DNA from: Fallopia convolvulus
Lineage: Eukaryota; Streptophyta; Magnoliopsida; Caryophyllales; Polygonaceae
DNA: 64,000 nucleotides
Assembly (NCBI GenBank): GCA_964016875.1
Contig: OZ024736.1
Span: forward strand, 44,424,707-44,488,706
Reading direction: 5' to 3'
Shown here: piece after piece, positions 1 to 12,568 of the stretch
Numbering within the stretch: the first letter of the stretch is position 1
How the letters are laid out: each line of letters begins with the position of its first letter
Translations under genes and position numbers: made by a program
Notes under the pieces: model-generated
The model's input: only the letters and a program-made list of their open reading frames with translations
What the model was told of the DNA's origin: nothing
Database searches by the model: none

Positions 1-1306
1 AGAATGTCATTTTTGTCATAGTTGATAAAGAATGCCATGTTGCATTTTGAATCAGAAGATTTATCAGCAGCTGCAATAAAACGCTCCGCAACCTGCAACA
101 GATGGTGTCAAGGATAACTCCATTAATCAAATCTTGAAAAAAAATAAAATGAAAATGACTAATTCTGCAGAGCTTAAGCTTGATCATGGATTCATCAAAG
201 GTTGGCATTTTAGAGAGAAATCTAAATTGAAAAAAAAAATACATTCATTGGATTATGATAAAAAAAAAATTAGGCAAGAAGATCAAACAACCTTTAGAGG
301 AGTTAGGCCACCAGATGTATAAGCTTGTGAGTAATCCAATATTTTCCAACGCTTGAAAGTTGGTGTTGTGTCATTCAAAACAATCTTCGAAGAAGGCAAA
401 CATTCAAGAGCCTCACGAACTCGTTCAGATGGCATGAGATTGGATCCAATACATTTAACTCCTTGCTCTTTAAGATCTGTAACAGTTTAATGTCAATTTC
501 AATCACTATACACTAACAATAAGTTAAAATGGCTTGTACTTGTATTTAAACATGTGGACCATTTTCACATTTTGCATTTTCTTCAGCAATAAGTTAAAAT
601 GCATCAATGTATAAAAATTCATGAAATGAGATATCTTCAAGGGAAAATGAACAAACCTATGTAAGAATTCAATGGAACATATACAGGTGGCTCTTGTATC
701 TCTGCATCTGTAACAAGCTGCAGATTGCTTACTTTTAGTAGAGTTGAGATACAAATATGGACTTCTTACAAGCTTTTTTATCATCAACACACCACAAAAA
801 TAATAAAAATTATAAAGATCAAGAAAAAAAAAAACATCTACCTTGAAGATCAAGTTATTCTTCTTTAGTATGTGCAAAAGTAGAGTGCCAATAATCCTGC
901 ACTCCAGAATCCATACAAAAAGTTTGACCACAAAGCCAGTCATCCGAGGAGCTAGATACATAGATGATAGCACAACAACAGCCATTAATTTATCAGTGGA
1001 ATAAATGAATATAAAATCAATTAAGTTTATGCTTTTAATGATCATTAAATTTTCTCAACTGAACTCAGAAAGAAACCCACTGAAACTACTACAATCTATC
1101 AGAAATTTAAGGAAGAAGCAGACTGAATTACTCAAAATCAGATACAGGTTTTGCATGAAACCCAAATCAATTGAAAACCCAGAAACCAGAATTGGCAAAT
1201 TGAAACCTTTGACGAGAGGAGTGATGTAGAGCTGATCACTGAGAGGCCCAATTTCAACCTCTTCAACTGGATTGTAAACCATTCTTTGTTTTCCAAATAA
1301 CCCCAT
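1..1306 (-). CDS. FAAH: Fatty acid amide hydrolase, N-terminal part (runs off the left edge)
   Basis: Amidase-signature enzyme of the endomembrane that cleaves N-acylethanolamines to fatty acid and ethanolamine. I assembled five exons: 1207-1306, 842-951, 657-717, 292-476 and <1-92. All junctions are GT-AG and the frame stays open. The product begins MGLFGKQRMVYNPVEEVE and continues with APRMTGFVVKLFVW, ILKKNNL, EPPVYVPL, WKILDYSQAY and VAERFIAAAD. This order matches the N-terminal alpha-helical region of plant FAAH (Arabidopsis At5g64440). The Ser-Ser-Lys catalytic core lies outside the window, so activity cannot be judged. The start at 1304-1306 is the first ATG of exon 1 in this frame. There is no plus-strand neighbour for 4.8 kb upstream. 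The identification is firm; exon borders are as read by eye. Confidence 0.88.
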
Positions 1307-2390
1307 ATTACTCTCTTTTCTTTGGTAGAGAGTACTGATGAGAAATGTAGAGAGTGCAGAATTCCCAATATCCCCGTATATATGCAGGGGAACAAAGGGA
1401 GGGAAAAGTGATAGAATTAGTACATGAATCAGATTACATAAAATCAAATATTAACAAACTAACTTATATGTCATTTTAGATATTTAAGACAACTAATTAA
1501 TGAGGAGTGAGTGAGATACCAAAATTGTTATTGAAAATTATTTTTTATTACTAAACTATTTATGTACTGTATTAAACTGTTTTAAGTTAACTATTTATGG
1601 TTAATATTGTTAAATTATGTGAAAGCATATGACTTTGACAAGCGCATTGAGTAATAAAAACCGATGAAAATGACTTGTTGCTTTAAATGGATTAAAGTTG
1701 AAGTTGGAGATAGAGAATACCATTGGGTAGACAGACTGTAGACGCACAATCACCATCCGGTATTGACAAGAGAAGGAAATTTTGCATCCTAAACAAGACT
1801 TAATTAGTCTTCAAATTAATTAAGTACAATGAGATTTATTTATTTTTATCTTGATTTAAATAATGGTAAGAGTCCGATCCGGATCATTCTCTGCATAAGG
1901 ATTAAGTGGAACACAAATGCTAGTATAACGAAAGTAATTTATTTTGACTCTTTGGATGTAAATGTGCCTTTTTGTTGGTTTGAATGTGAAAATCAATCCA
2001 AATTTCTAATGATATGATAATTCGATAATTAGTTAGATAGAGTTTTAGGTCAGGGAATATTCAAGCTTTAGGTGAGAAAGTTGGTTTAGGCCGGGTTGAT
2101 GTAACTTAGGCTTGACTAATAGTTTTGTGTAACTTAACCTTTGAATTTGGGACAAAAAGTGGGGTGCCACACGTTCCCAATACGTCATTAAATAGCCTAC
2201 AAATCAGTGCAAAGTGGGAATTGAAGCATGACTTATTCACCCACTAGATTTAATTTCATGGCGGTCTTATTGGTTAGCCTAAAAACTTTAAAGCCTAAAC
2301 CCACATTTTCTAGATATGGTTGTTTGAATACTACTTACAACCACCAAGATGTGACATATATATATATATGTAGTTATGTACGTACCATTA

Positions 2391-2436
<46 letters not shown>

Positions 2437-3857
2437 TGTTTGATATTTTGGATTAGCCAAGTATGAAGTCCTTGTCCCATATGTTGGTTTTACATCAACA
2501 TCTAACTTATAGTGCATACAAGAAGCTCATCATACGTGCTATACGAAGCACTATATATGTGTATTATATTGCACTTATACTTTTATGTGACACGTGATAC
2601 TTCATACTACCTCCATTTCATAATATTGTAAGTTATTTTCTCAATTTGTACGGGTTTTAAAACAGGCTTAAAACAGAATAGATATTAATTTAATACTTAT
2701 TTTTATCACATTAAATTAAATCTTTAATATATTTTATAATAATTCATTTTTTGATTGATGATATTTTCAATGGACATTGAAATGTGAAGTAATTTAATAA
2801 GGAACATATTTAATTGTTTATTTACTTCTTTATGCTTAATTTTATTTTAGAATTTACATTCTCTACATATTATATTATAATAGTAGTATCACATTTATCA
2901 TTAATCCTTACCATATTAAATAAAAAAAATCAATAAGATATGTTAAGCCTATTATAATAATTGACCTCATTTATTACTATAACTTACCATATTCAACTAA
3001 TGAGTATGAAAATATTATTTAGTCTTTTCTGTATTTATTTTCCTATATATTATAAAAATATTATCTAATTTAAAAATTAAATCGCCTATGCTATTATAAA
3101 TAAGTAAATACTATTTTTTTAATTATTTTTTTACATTCCCTACATATTATAATAATTTTCGCTTGAATTTTTTATTGAGGAAAATATTTTATTTACGAAT
3201 AAGTTTATGTAAAATTCAATCGACGAGTATGATTCCTACATAAAAAAATTCTCAAGTCATAGTCGTGTATGACACGACCGTATCTTGTTAGTAAAGAACT
3301 ATTTTAGAAAATTTAGCATTAAATAATTAAAAAATGACTTATATTTTGAAATATTTTTTGGAGCTAAAAATAACTTATATTGTGAAAGGTGTGATTCAAA
3401 ACAAAATGTTATATTCATAAATAATTAATCGAGTCACGGAGAGGACGTATACCTGCCACATATAATATGAGCTTTCATAATCATCATTTAATCACCCTCT
3501 TGCCTGAAATATATATTGATAGCTAATAATTCCTCATGTAGTCATGTGTTTATATATAGCCAAGGGTTATTGATGTACGTAATGTGTTTGATTGGTGGAT
3601 ATAGACAGACACCTAAGGTTTTGTTCTCCACAATCACTACAAAAATAAATTTTATTATAAAGACCCATAAATATATGAAAATAATTAATGTCTTTAATTT
3701 CTACACACTAGATCCGAATCAGATAGATGCTAAAGCTGTTGGATCCGTTTGTTAAATCTTTCCGGGCTCTTACTAGCTAGTGATATTTCCTCATACCTTA
3801 ATGTCAACTCGGTATGTAACGGTGAGGAAGGTTTTAAGGAGGCTCCGCAGATCGACC
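1307..3857. other. AT-rich intergenic DNA upstream of FAAH
   Basis: No coding exon is recognisable. The first few hundred bases must hold the FAAH promoter and leader. A trinucleotide microsatellite is listed separately. From about 2605 to 3440 the sequence alternates AT-rich stretches with several variants of a motif like acttatattttgaaa and begins with ctacctccatttcataat, which resembles ends of Stowaway-type MITEs. I could not find matching termini, so I only note it as a likely transposon remnant. Around 3815-3857 a short run reads as coding (VCNGEEGFKEAPQIDLL) but has no support beyond that. Confidence 0.45.
2388..2437. repeat. (ATT)n microsatellite
   Basis: About 16 uninterrupted ATT/TTA units just after a short TA run. 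Likely length-polymorphic. The small leucine-rich open frame across it is an artefact of the repeat. Confidence 0.95.
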
Positions 3858-4419
3858 TACTGGTGTCCCAACAAACCGAAATCGAAAAATCGGTTATTTT
3901 TTAGGTAAATTGAATCGTATTTTTTTGAAATATTGGTTTGGTTGGCTGAAATGAAAATACTTTTGTTTTGTTGCTTCAGTTTCTATTCACAACTTTGTAT
4001 ATATGTTAATATTTTTCCAAATATTAGTTATATTTGCTTTATTTTAGTATTATAATCCATGATTTTCAAGGTGATGGTCTAGTTTGAGTCCTTTTTCTCT
4101 AGCTTTAACAATTTGTACACTACCTTTCCACTTCTCATTGATATGGGACTCACTTATTAAATTTAATGAAAAAAGATCATGTGTTTGATTTGACACACAA
4201 AATAATATAAACTCTTGGTATTTGTTTACAACAACCAGAAAAATACTATAAATGTGTATAAATTTTCGGTTAATCGAGAAAACCGAACCAACAAATTGTT
4301 TAACCAAACCACGGGTAGCTAATATTAAGATTATGATTCATGCTTTAGATTAACTGAAACTACAATCACCTGGACATTGGTTAATTGAAATTACGGTTAA
4401 CCGGGTTTGGACACCCCTA
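3858..4419. mobile_element. hAT-like nonautonomous element, degenerate
   Basis: The left end reads TACTGGTGTCCCAACAAACC and the reverse complement of the right end reads TAGGGGTGTCCAAACCCGGT. These are imperfect inverted ends of the TAGGGGTGTC type common in plant hAT MITEs. The ends carry CCGAA/CGGTT-rich subterminal motifs around an AT-rich core with no transposase frame. I could not see an 8-bp target duplication (left flank gatcgacc, right flank ccgcatag), so the insertion is old or one end is misplaced. Confidence 0.55.
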
Positions 4420-6167
4420 CCGCATAGGACGAGTGATCTACGGCTGAGAAAGCTCCGGAGTTTGATTAACTTGCAGACTTCGATCTAGCCCGTCCATTTT
4501 TTTTTAATTGCCGCTGCCGAGTTCCAGGAGTGGTGCAAGACCCAACACCAATATCTGGGCCAAACCCAATTAGGCCCAGCATCATATCATACATTCATAC
4601 CCACTCACTTCTAACCCAATTTATCTAGATTTTCATTTAGGGTGTTAGGGTGTAAGATGAAAATGATTTTGTTATCGAATGATATTTCTAGTTATAATGT
4701 GGTTTTAATGGTTTATGTTAAAAATGGTTTTAATGGTGAAGGAAGAAAAAAAATGAAAGGAAAATATTCTAATGGGTTTTGGAATTTCTTTCATGTGATT
4801 ACTTTTTTGATTTTTCTAATATATGCCTATAGGTTAAGACTTAAGAGCATAAAGATAGAAATATATTTTCTTAGAATTATTATTTTTAAAAAGGTTTATA
4901 GTTTTTATTAGGGTTTTAGTTTCTAAAAGGAGAATTTTTAATTTATATTCTTAGAGCATAAGGATAAAAACATAAGTTAAAAAATCGTTATTTAATTTTT
5001 TCATAAATAAAGTACTTATTATCTAAGAAATTATTTTCAATTTTGAATGACAGAAAGTACAAATCGGCCATAAATTTCATCATAACTTTTTTCATGTAGA
5101 TATCATCATATTTGTACTTTCTTACCTAGTTTAAAATTCATCTTCTCTTGAAGTTGTATGGGTCATGGGTGGGTAGACAAGTAATTATTTTGGTTGTATG
5201 TTATCTATGTTGGACAGTTAGCGGATAGGAGGTAGCTTTCAAGGATGTAAAATGTGAATTGTAACATTCCAATTCTTTTTTTTTATCATTGCCATCTCAG
5301 TTCAGCGGAGAGTTTTGTTCCATCAAATGCCTATGTCTTGAGTTCGAGTCTCGCGAGGGCCCCTTTATTTTTGGGTGGAATTCGACCTCAGCGAAGGAAA
5401 GCATAGTCCCTCCCTTGGTTGTAACATTCCAATTCTCGTAAAGACACTAGTGTTCCTATTTAATACTTGGAATAAAAGGGTGCCCAGTTTACTGTATTGT
5501 ACCGGTACTTGTACTGTTTCAATTCCTTGAATAGAATAGAAGTTGATACGAACAATCGTCCCCGTTCTCTGTACATCCCAATTCAATGCTTGTAGTCGGA
5601 AAAAAGTGACAAGAATCATATACTCCATAAGTGCGTGAATAGGATAGATAACAGATCGGATCAAATAGGCAATTAGGTCTAGGTTTTATAATTGGCTTAA
5701 TTAAATAGGCCGGAACACTGTCTTTATAAGATCGTTCAAGAGTTAAAAAAACAATATTTGTTTTAAATTTTAAACACTAAAAACGGGCTTATCCATGATC
5801 ATTCCACCTAAAAAAGTAAAAATCACGTAGAAATTAAGGTGATGATGGAGTTCTTGTTTTAATTTGTTGTCCATGGAAAAGGAGATAGCTAGGGAGGTTC
5901 ATTTGTTGTTATTCATGCATTTATTACCCACGCTATAGCTATTCCGGGGAAAGCACGAAAGCAGCTTTCATGGCGGAAAACGTGGGACCATCTACAAGGC
6001 TACAACTGCATGATTTTACCGTAGATCATTATCAAATTCATGGATAAATTCTGCATCTCGATCTCTATAATTTTCTATGAAATAAAATCCTCTTATATAC
6101 TATGTGATTTCACTTGCAGGCGTTACATTCATGTACAGACTTTAAATTAAAAGAAGAAATTAAAAAT
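4420..6167. other. Intergenic DNA and leader region before the ALDH gene
   Basis: No gene is recognisable. It holds a tRNA-like repeat head (listed separately) and AT-rich sequence. A CAG acceptor-like site at about 6117-6119 directly precedes the first ALDH reading frame, so the ALDH leader may be spliced with an untranslated exon further left. I cannot place that exon. Confidence 0.4.
5285..5358 (+). repeat. tRNA-like SINE head
   Basis: The stretch has CATCTCAGTTCAGCGGAGAG, which resembles a polymerase III A box. About 40 bases later comes GAGTTCGAGTCTCGC, which resembles a B box and T-arm. The spacing and order are tRNA-like but the stems do not pair as a working tRNA, so a tRNA-derived SINE is more likely than a tRNA gene. 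Confidence 0.4.
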
Positions 6168-9100
6168 ATGGTGGAAGAGGGAAAGAATGTAGGTTTGGAT
6201 GCAGAATTGTTTGTGAAGGAGCTCCGAGATGAGTTCGATTCTGGCAAGACGAGGAGTTATGGGCGGCGGATGGATCAGATCAAGGCCATCTCCAAAATGA
6301 TCAAAGAGACTGAAAACGACATCGTTGAAGCCCTCCGAGTGGATCTCTCCAAACCCCAGTTTGAAGCCTACATCACTGAGGTTCAAATGTCCTAGCTAGC
6401 TTCAATCAATGTTTTTACTTTCTGTTTTTTAGTTGGTACAATTCTGAAATCTATTAAAGTCTGATGGACCGACAATTTTGGGGGTCATGTATTGTAACGA
6501 GCATAGCATACAAGCTTAATAAAATTCCAACCTAAAACCATATGGCAATGAGTGGAGTAGCTCATTGAGTTACATATTTACTCTCAAAGTTTCAAGTTGA
6601 GATATCTTGCAACAAAATCCACCACTGAATAATACACAAGCATTTTCACAAATACTTAAGAAAGAAAAGACATACTGCCCGTATAATGTGATCCGATCCC
6701 GATTTTGTTTCCAATGAGTTTGTGAAAAGCTCTATAAACAAAGTTACTAAAATTCTGTACTCCAGTAAATTGGAGAACCAAGAACCCGTCAGATTTATTT
6801 TAAATTTATAATCCCGTAAATAACGTAAGATTTTGTGTTATTTCCATGTTTAGGAGTGGGTTTGCATATTACTGTATTTTGTACAGTATCAAACTTTGAT
6901 TTTGGTTTTGTGTTGTAGATTTCGACGTTAAGGACTTCATGTGAGCTGGCCATGCGGAAGCTGAAATGCTGGATGAAGCCAAAAAAGGTGACCAAAAAAA
7001 TTGGTCATACTTAATTTCTTTGTATCTAATAAAGTTTTCCATCCTCCAAAATTGGGAGAAATGAACTATTCATACTAAAACCAGACCGCACCTAGACTAA
7101 ATTTTCAAAAATGGACTGAGAGCTAAATCAAAATTTCTCGGTTCGGTCCAGCTTGTCCTTGGTTCGGTATATTTTTGGACTCCTTTTTTTATTTTTAAAA
7201 ATCAAATTATTAGATATATAATATTAAAATCGAGTTTTATCACAATGAAAAGAATTGAATATATATGACATAAAAATTAGATTTATTCAAGATAAAATGT
7301 GTTTTTATCAAATAAGAAATAATTATTTCTATGATATTTTTTCTTATATGAAAATAAATTGTTAGAACCACGTAGGAAACCGATTTTCAAAATATTATAG
7401 ACCGAGGTTAAGAGCAATATTACCTCAGTTTGGATCGCATTTTGCCCAACCCTAAGCTGGCTCTAAGCATTTGCAAGCTAACACTTCAGTCTTTGACGCC
7501 TTCAGGTGAGCACTTCACTTGTAACTTTTCCGTCTTCAGCATCCATTGTGTCGGAACCTTTAGGACTTGTGCTCGTTATTTCTACATGGAACTATCCCTT
7601 TCGTAAGTTACTAAGTTTCAAACCACTTTCGCCATTTAGTATATAATATGAACTTGCCAAGATCGATCATAATTAGAATTCATTTCTAATAAAATTACAC
7701 GTCTCATTTCCAGTGCTATCTCTTGAACCCGTTATTGGAGCAATCGCGGCAGGCAACGCTGTGGTCCTAAAACCTTCAGAAGTCGCCCCAGCAGTCTCTT
7801 TATTGCTCGCCAAGCTCTTACAAAAGTACGTCGACAGCTCTTGCATAAGGGTCGTAGAAGGCTCGGTTGCTGAGACCTGTGCTTTGCTTGATCAAAAGTG
7901 GGACAAAATCTTCTACACAGGTCACCTAATCAAACTAGCTCAAGTGATATACAGATTTACTTACAAAATTCTTCATTATAACACAACATAATGCATAATC
8001 CAAACGCACACCTTTCATAAATGTGTACAGACTTGCTTACAACCAAAAACACTCTTAATGTACAAATTGTACAATACACGTCTGATTCATTGTATTTTCT
8101 GTAGGGAGTGGGAGAATTGGGAGAATTGTGATGGCGGCTGCCTCACGGCATCTAACGCCAGTGGTGCTAGAGCTAGGAGGCAAATGCCCTGCAGTGGTGG
8201 ATCCAAATGTTGATCTAAAAGTACATACACTCTAATTAAACTTTTAAATGTCAATCAAGCTGATTGTTCATGGCTTTTGCTAATGTTTCCCATTTTATAT
8301 GCAGTTGGCAGCTAAGAGGATCGTAGCAGGGAAATGGGGAAGTAACAATGGGCAAACCTGTATTTCTCCAGATTACCTTATAACTACAAGAGATTTTGCT
8401 CCAAACCTGGTTGGTTAATTCGGTTTATTATTCAGTCTATTTATGATATCTTATTTATAAAGAAACCAAACTTTATGATGCTTTATTTTTGCACAAGATT
8501 GATGCTATAAAATCAGCTCTTGAGAGATCATATGGTAAAGATCTGCTTGGATGTCAAGAGATGTCAAGAATCATAAACACACAGCACTTCTCGCGCCTCA
8601 CTAGGCTACTCGATGAAGAAGGCGTGTCGAGAAAGATTGTGGTGGGAGGTCAATCAAACGCAAAGCAGCTGTGAGTTCCTCATAATTTAGTGTAAAAAAG
8701 TTTCCAAGTTTTTGGATTGACCATGAATTAATCTGGGTATGTTTTAATTGCAGTAAAATTGTACCCACAATCCTATTGGATGTTCCTGAAAACTCAGCCT
8801 TAATGAATGAAGAGATATTTGGTCCTCTGCTTCCAATTGTAACGGTAAAACATCAACCTCAACTCTAAACAAACACAAAAATCGAGTATGAAGAATGAGA
8901 TTCTTTCATGATCAATTAGGTTGAGAGCATTCAAGAGAGCTTCCGGATAATCAAATCGAAGCCGAAGCCTCTAGCTGCGTATCTCTTCACAAACAACAAG
9001 CGGATGAAAGAGGAGTTCATCAGCAGCATCTCAGCAGGCGGAGTGCTCATAAACGACACAATCCTACACGTAATTAATTTAAAATTCCCTAATCATTCAA

Positions 9101-10584
9101 TATATATATTTACTTAAGATGCACTAAGACCATCCTCAACCTTGAATCCGAAAATGGATTCTTAATCCCCCATATCAATTTTCTCACTCTTCCACCTCAT
9201 TTTAAAATCAACTTCTACTTTATTCATACAACCCTCAATCCCATTCCATTCTTTAAAATCTACTAATTTTACTTTACTTTTATGTTTATTTATTCAATTA
9301 TACTATTTATTTTTAGTATTATTTAATAATGTAGTATAATATTAAATATAAATATTAAATTTGTTAATTTGTCTAATTTATATCAATTTATATAAGTAAA
9401 TTATAAAGTTTATAATTAATATAAACAACAAACAATATATTTTATTTCACTTAAAATTGAAACATGTGAATACATTAAAATAGAGGTATGAAATATTGCA
9501 AAAAAAAAAAAACACCAAACAAACAAACAAATAAAAACACAATAGAAAAAACAAAAACAAACAAACAATCACGTTATGTTTGTACATTTTCATTTTCCAA
9601 GTGAAGAGTAGTTTCATATGTGTGCTTGTTTATGTTTTTATGTTATCGAAAGTGAAGAATAGCTTCATGATTAGGTTTTTCTATAATGTATCTCATATTC
9701 TCATCAGTGCTTTAAACCCTTCAAATGTGTTAATTTATATTCATAATAACATAAAATATATTTGTTTCACTACTAATATGTATAAAACTAATATCTTATG
9801 TCATCATATATATTATATTATTTTGTATAATACATAAATTTAATTACATAAAAAATTTTAAAGATTATTTTTTAATGATTTTTTAACTTGTATTTTTCAT
9901 ATATATTATTTTTTTGTAATCAAAACATATACAAAATGGGTGTCTATGGGTAGATAAAAACAAAAAACAAATATTAAAATTACTTCTTTGAAAAGATAAT
10001 GTATTTATATTGTCGAAATAATGCTTAAAGTAATTAAATATGTACCAAAAGTGAGAAAAATTTTGTCCATTCGATTAAATCCAGTGGTTGTAGTGGCGCC
10101 ACGCGTGCATGCACATGTCAAAGGATATGTCTACCTCTGTGTATAAAACACTGCGTTTTGTTATTTGGGTTTTAAAGTCTGAAGTTTCGGACTTCAATTT
10201 GAAGAATAGAAAGCGGATTCTTATGCTATTTTTACTGTATGGAAGATTTTTATTAGTTTTTTAATTTAAAATCTCACCGTTGCTGGTGGTCTAACTCATT
10301 GATTAATTCACTTGTATGTAATTTGTTAGTTTACCCTTAACTCATTGCCGTTTGGAGGCGTTGGGGAAAGCGGAATCGGTTGTTACCACGGTAAATTCTC
10401 GTTCGACGCCTTCAGCCACCAGAAGGCGGTGCTGAAGAAGAGTTTTCGACTCGACGCAGCCGTCAGATACCCGCCGCACACGCCGGCAAAGCTCAAGACT
10501 TTCAAGGCACTGAGTAGTAGTAATGTGGTGCATAAGGCGGTTGGTTTGGTTAGGGTTTGCAAGGAATTTATCATGGAAAGGTGA
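6168..10584 (+). CDS. ALDH3H1: Family 3 aldehyde dehydrogenase (ALDH3H1-like)
   Basis: NAD(P)-dependent oxidation of medium- and long-chain aldehydes to carboxylic acids. Ten exons: 6168-6380, 6919-6987, 7506-7602, 7714-7920, 8105-8220, 8305-8409, 8498-8670, 8754-8844, 8920-9069, 10330-10584. They join in frame to 491 codons; Arabidopsis ALDH3H1 has about 484. Motifs in order: VSEPLGLVLVISTWNYPF, GAIAAGNAVVLKPSE, the general-base Glu in LELGGKCP (about residue 218), the nucleophile Cys in NNGQTCISPDY (about residue 253), MNEEIFGPLLPI and LPFGGVGESGIG. All look intact. The C-terminus is basic and hydrophobic without a clear long membrane anchor. The start at 6168 is the first ATG in frame; no transit peptide is evident, which favours an ALDH3H1 or ALDH3F1 type over the plastid ALDH3I1. 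Intron 9 is long because of a transposon. Confidence 0.92.
9128..10291. mobile_element. PIF/Harbinger-like nonautonomous element in ALDH intron 9
   Basis: The left end reads GACCATCCTCAACCTTGA and the reverse complement of the right end reads GACCACCAGCAACGGTGA, which agree at 13 of 18 positions. Both sides are flanked by TAA (9125-9127 and 10292-10294), the TTA/TAA target duplication typical of PIF/Harbinger and Tourist elements. The subterminal motif ggattctta occurs near both ends. The 1.16-kb interior is very AT-rich and has no transposase frame. It sits wholly inside the intron, so the exons are undisturbed. Confidence 0.7.
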
Positions 10585-10839
10585 TCATTTAGTTTTTGCT
10601 GTATTAACAAATATTTGGATTCTGTACTATATTTAATTTTAAAACATTTTGGCAAGTGTGATGTTACATATTCTACTAATATGCAGACGAGTAAAATCAT
10701 TTTGATATGTAAAGAAAATCTATGCAAATAGTGTTTTGAGACTTGATTATTTATGTTTCATCAAACTAAAATCAATATCAACATAGGTTAGCAAGCAAAT
10801 ATAAGATCCTTATTCACTAGTTTCTTCAACATAAGAGAG
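10585..10839 (+). other. ALDH 3' flank
   Basis: Short AT-rich region after the ALDH stop, presumably its 3' untranslated region. It meets the permease pseudogene tail to tail. Nothing else seen. Confidence 0.4.
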
Positions 10840-11796
10840 TTATGAAACCTTACTATTATGGACCAAGCCATCAAGATTCCTAACAGGGCCCTTGAACCAC
10901 TTTCTAGCATCAACCATCCACCAAAGCATGATCAACCCCAAAGCCAAACCAAGAGCAACCAGCGCATAGTTAAACGTATCGGATCGGATAGTAAGTGGGC
11001 AACAAGAACACAACACAAGTGTAGCCTACTCCATTTCAATTCCCACCCAAGTAAAATGGGCCTGGATTGAAATTCTCCTCCTTCATCAGCATCCTTGCAA
11101 AGATGGGGACGGCGTATCCTCCAACCCAACCGATTGTGCAGACTGACGTGATGGCTGTGAAGACGGTGTTCACTTTCAAGATGGGAAGCCCTACGAGGAT
11201 GCAGATGGCTGTACAAAGCCATACTGCATTGGAGGGTACTTTGTGCTTTGGGTGTATTTTTCTCCATATTGAGGAAAAGGGTATTCCGCCGTCTCTTGAT
11301 AGAGCGGAATACCTGTGTACCGATTCCGGCTATAAGACCAATAGCTTCAAGCCAGGCGCAGCACCATGACGCGAACGGACCCCATTTTTGGCCTGCCAAA
11401 TGAGCAGCCCAGAAGTAAAGAGAACCTGTGGTCTGATATGTGACAGACACCATGCTAATGTTAGTCCAATTCTTTCCAAAGAGTATCAACAGAAGTTACA
11501 GACTTAATGCATTCTGTTCAGATTGGAATATTGTTCTGTTTCCTCAGACATGCTAAAAAAAACAGGCTTGAATAAGGTCATGTAGATTCTGACATGATTC
11601 TGTTTCGTTTGGAATATTGTTCTGTTTCAGATTCTTGGTGTACTGTTATGTATTGTCATAGGGTTTACAGCTCCACATCAATTATGTACAATCACAAGAT
11701 GCTTGCTAAAAAAATCATATTCAATGTGAAGGCTGAATCCATTTCCATATTCAATGTGTAGCCGAGCTCGTTGAGCCTCTTCTCTCCCGAATCCAT
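10840..11796 (-). pseudogene. Broken amino acid permease (BAT1/GABA permease-like)
   Basis: The minus strand carries pieces of a plant bidirectional amino acid transporter of the APC superfamily, in order but broken. Near 11796-11755 lies the N-terminal MDSGEKRLNELGY. At about 11470-11340 lie GSLYFWAAHLAGQKWGPFAS and WLEAIGLIAGIGTQ. These run directly, in a shifted frame, into a distant C-terminal part at about 11335-11050 (YSALSRDGGIPFSS, VPSNAVWL, CTIGWVGGYAVPIFARM, NPGPFYLGG). A stop and a further frame change follow before FLLPTYYPI, ALGLALGLIMLWWMVDARKW and FKGPVRNLDG. The middle of the protein, most of its membrane segments, is missing. A working transporter cannot be made. The long open frame across it on this strand mixes true and shifted sequence. 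Confidence 0.85.
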
Positions 11797-12568
11797 TTCC
11801 ACAGCAATGAAAATGTTTAATAAGATTTTATAGATTGAAATGAAAATCAGAGAGGGAGAATTTGTTCGTGTTTTTCTTGTTAGCTCAGGCGTATATATAT
11901 CGTTTTTCCTAGTGTGTATTTTTGCTAAAAAGTGGGGAGATTCTGCCGTTTGGGGAGCATTTATCAAATTCAATTTCAATCTCATTTGTGTTGGCATCCC
12001 TCCTCGTTTTCAGGCAATCTCATTGTTGCAAGGCAAAAATTCACACTGAAGAAGAAGACAAACAACAGTTTCTTTGGGTCAATCAGGCAGTCAAATTTAT
12101 TCCCTATATTTAGATTTACAATTTTGCACTCCATTTGATAATTTATTGCAATTTTACCATATACCACACATTATAAACAACATTTCAATTTTAAAGCAAA
12201 ATGTATTTCGTTTTGCACCCAAACAATAGTTTCAAATTTTAAAACATAAAGACTTTGGTTCAACGGTTAATCTTTTGGGATACTACCTTAAAGTAACCGT
12301 TTGATCCCGGCGATCCCAATCATTAATTGTAACGACCCTAACCCTTTTCCAATCCCAACAAAAAAAAAAATTCAAAACACAAAATTAGAAATATATCCAA
12401 AGTCCAAACGAACCCTAATAAGTTGACGCTTGCCCGAGAAGCTTGACTCAAATGCCCATATAACAAGTGGAAACTCAACCGGGAGTTTCTTGGCTCTCCA
12501 CAGCGCGCTTTCTCTCCAGTCTCCCCTCTTTTCCCTTCTCTCTCTCGAAACTTCCCCGGAGTAGGACA
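11797..12568. other. Intergenic DNA and KIWI promoter/leader
   Basis: Contains a SINE-like repeat (12245-12371) and then the leader of the next gene. Positions about 12508-12550 are almost pure pyrimidine (ctctccagtctcccctcttt and similar), a Y-patch-like feature often seen near plant transcription starts. Confidence 0.4.
12245..12371 (+). repeat. SINE-like repeat with A-rich tail
   Basis: TTGGTTCAACGGTTAATC resembles an A box and CCGTTTGATCCCGGCGATC resembles a B box. The unit ends in an A run at about 12360-12371. This fits a short tRNA-derived SINE fragment. No target duplication was found. Confidence 0.4.

Noticed and set aside
2228..2443. Leu-rich small protein
   Set aside because: Created by the ATT microsatellite.
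11067..11369. 100-codon plus-strand frame
   Set aside because: Antisense shadow of the permease pseudogene.
5285..12371. tRNA genes at 5.3 kb and 12.3 kb
   Set aside because: Box-like motifs are present but acceptor and anticodon stems do not pair; SINE heads fit better.
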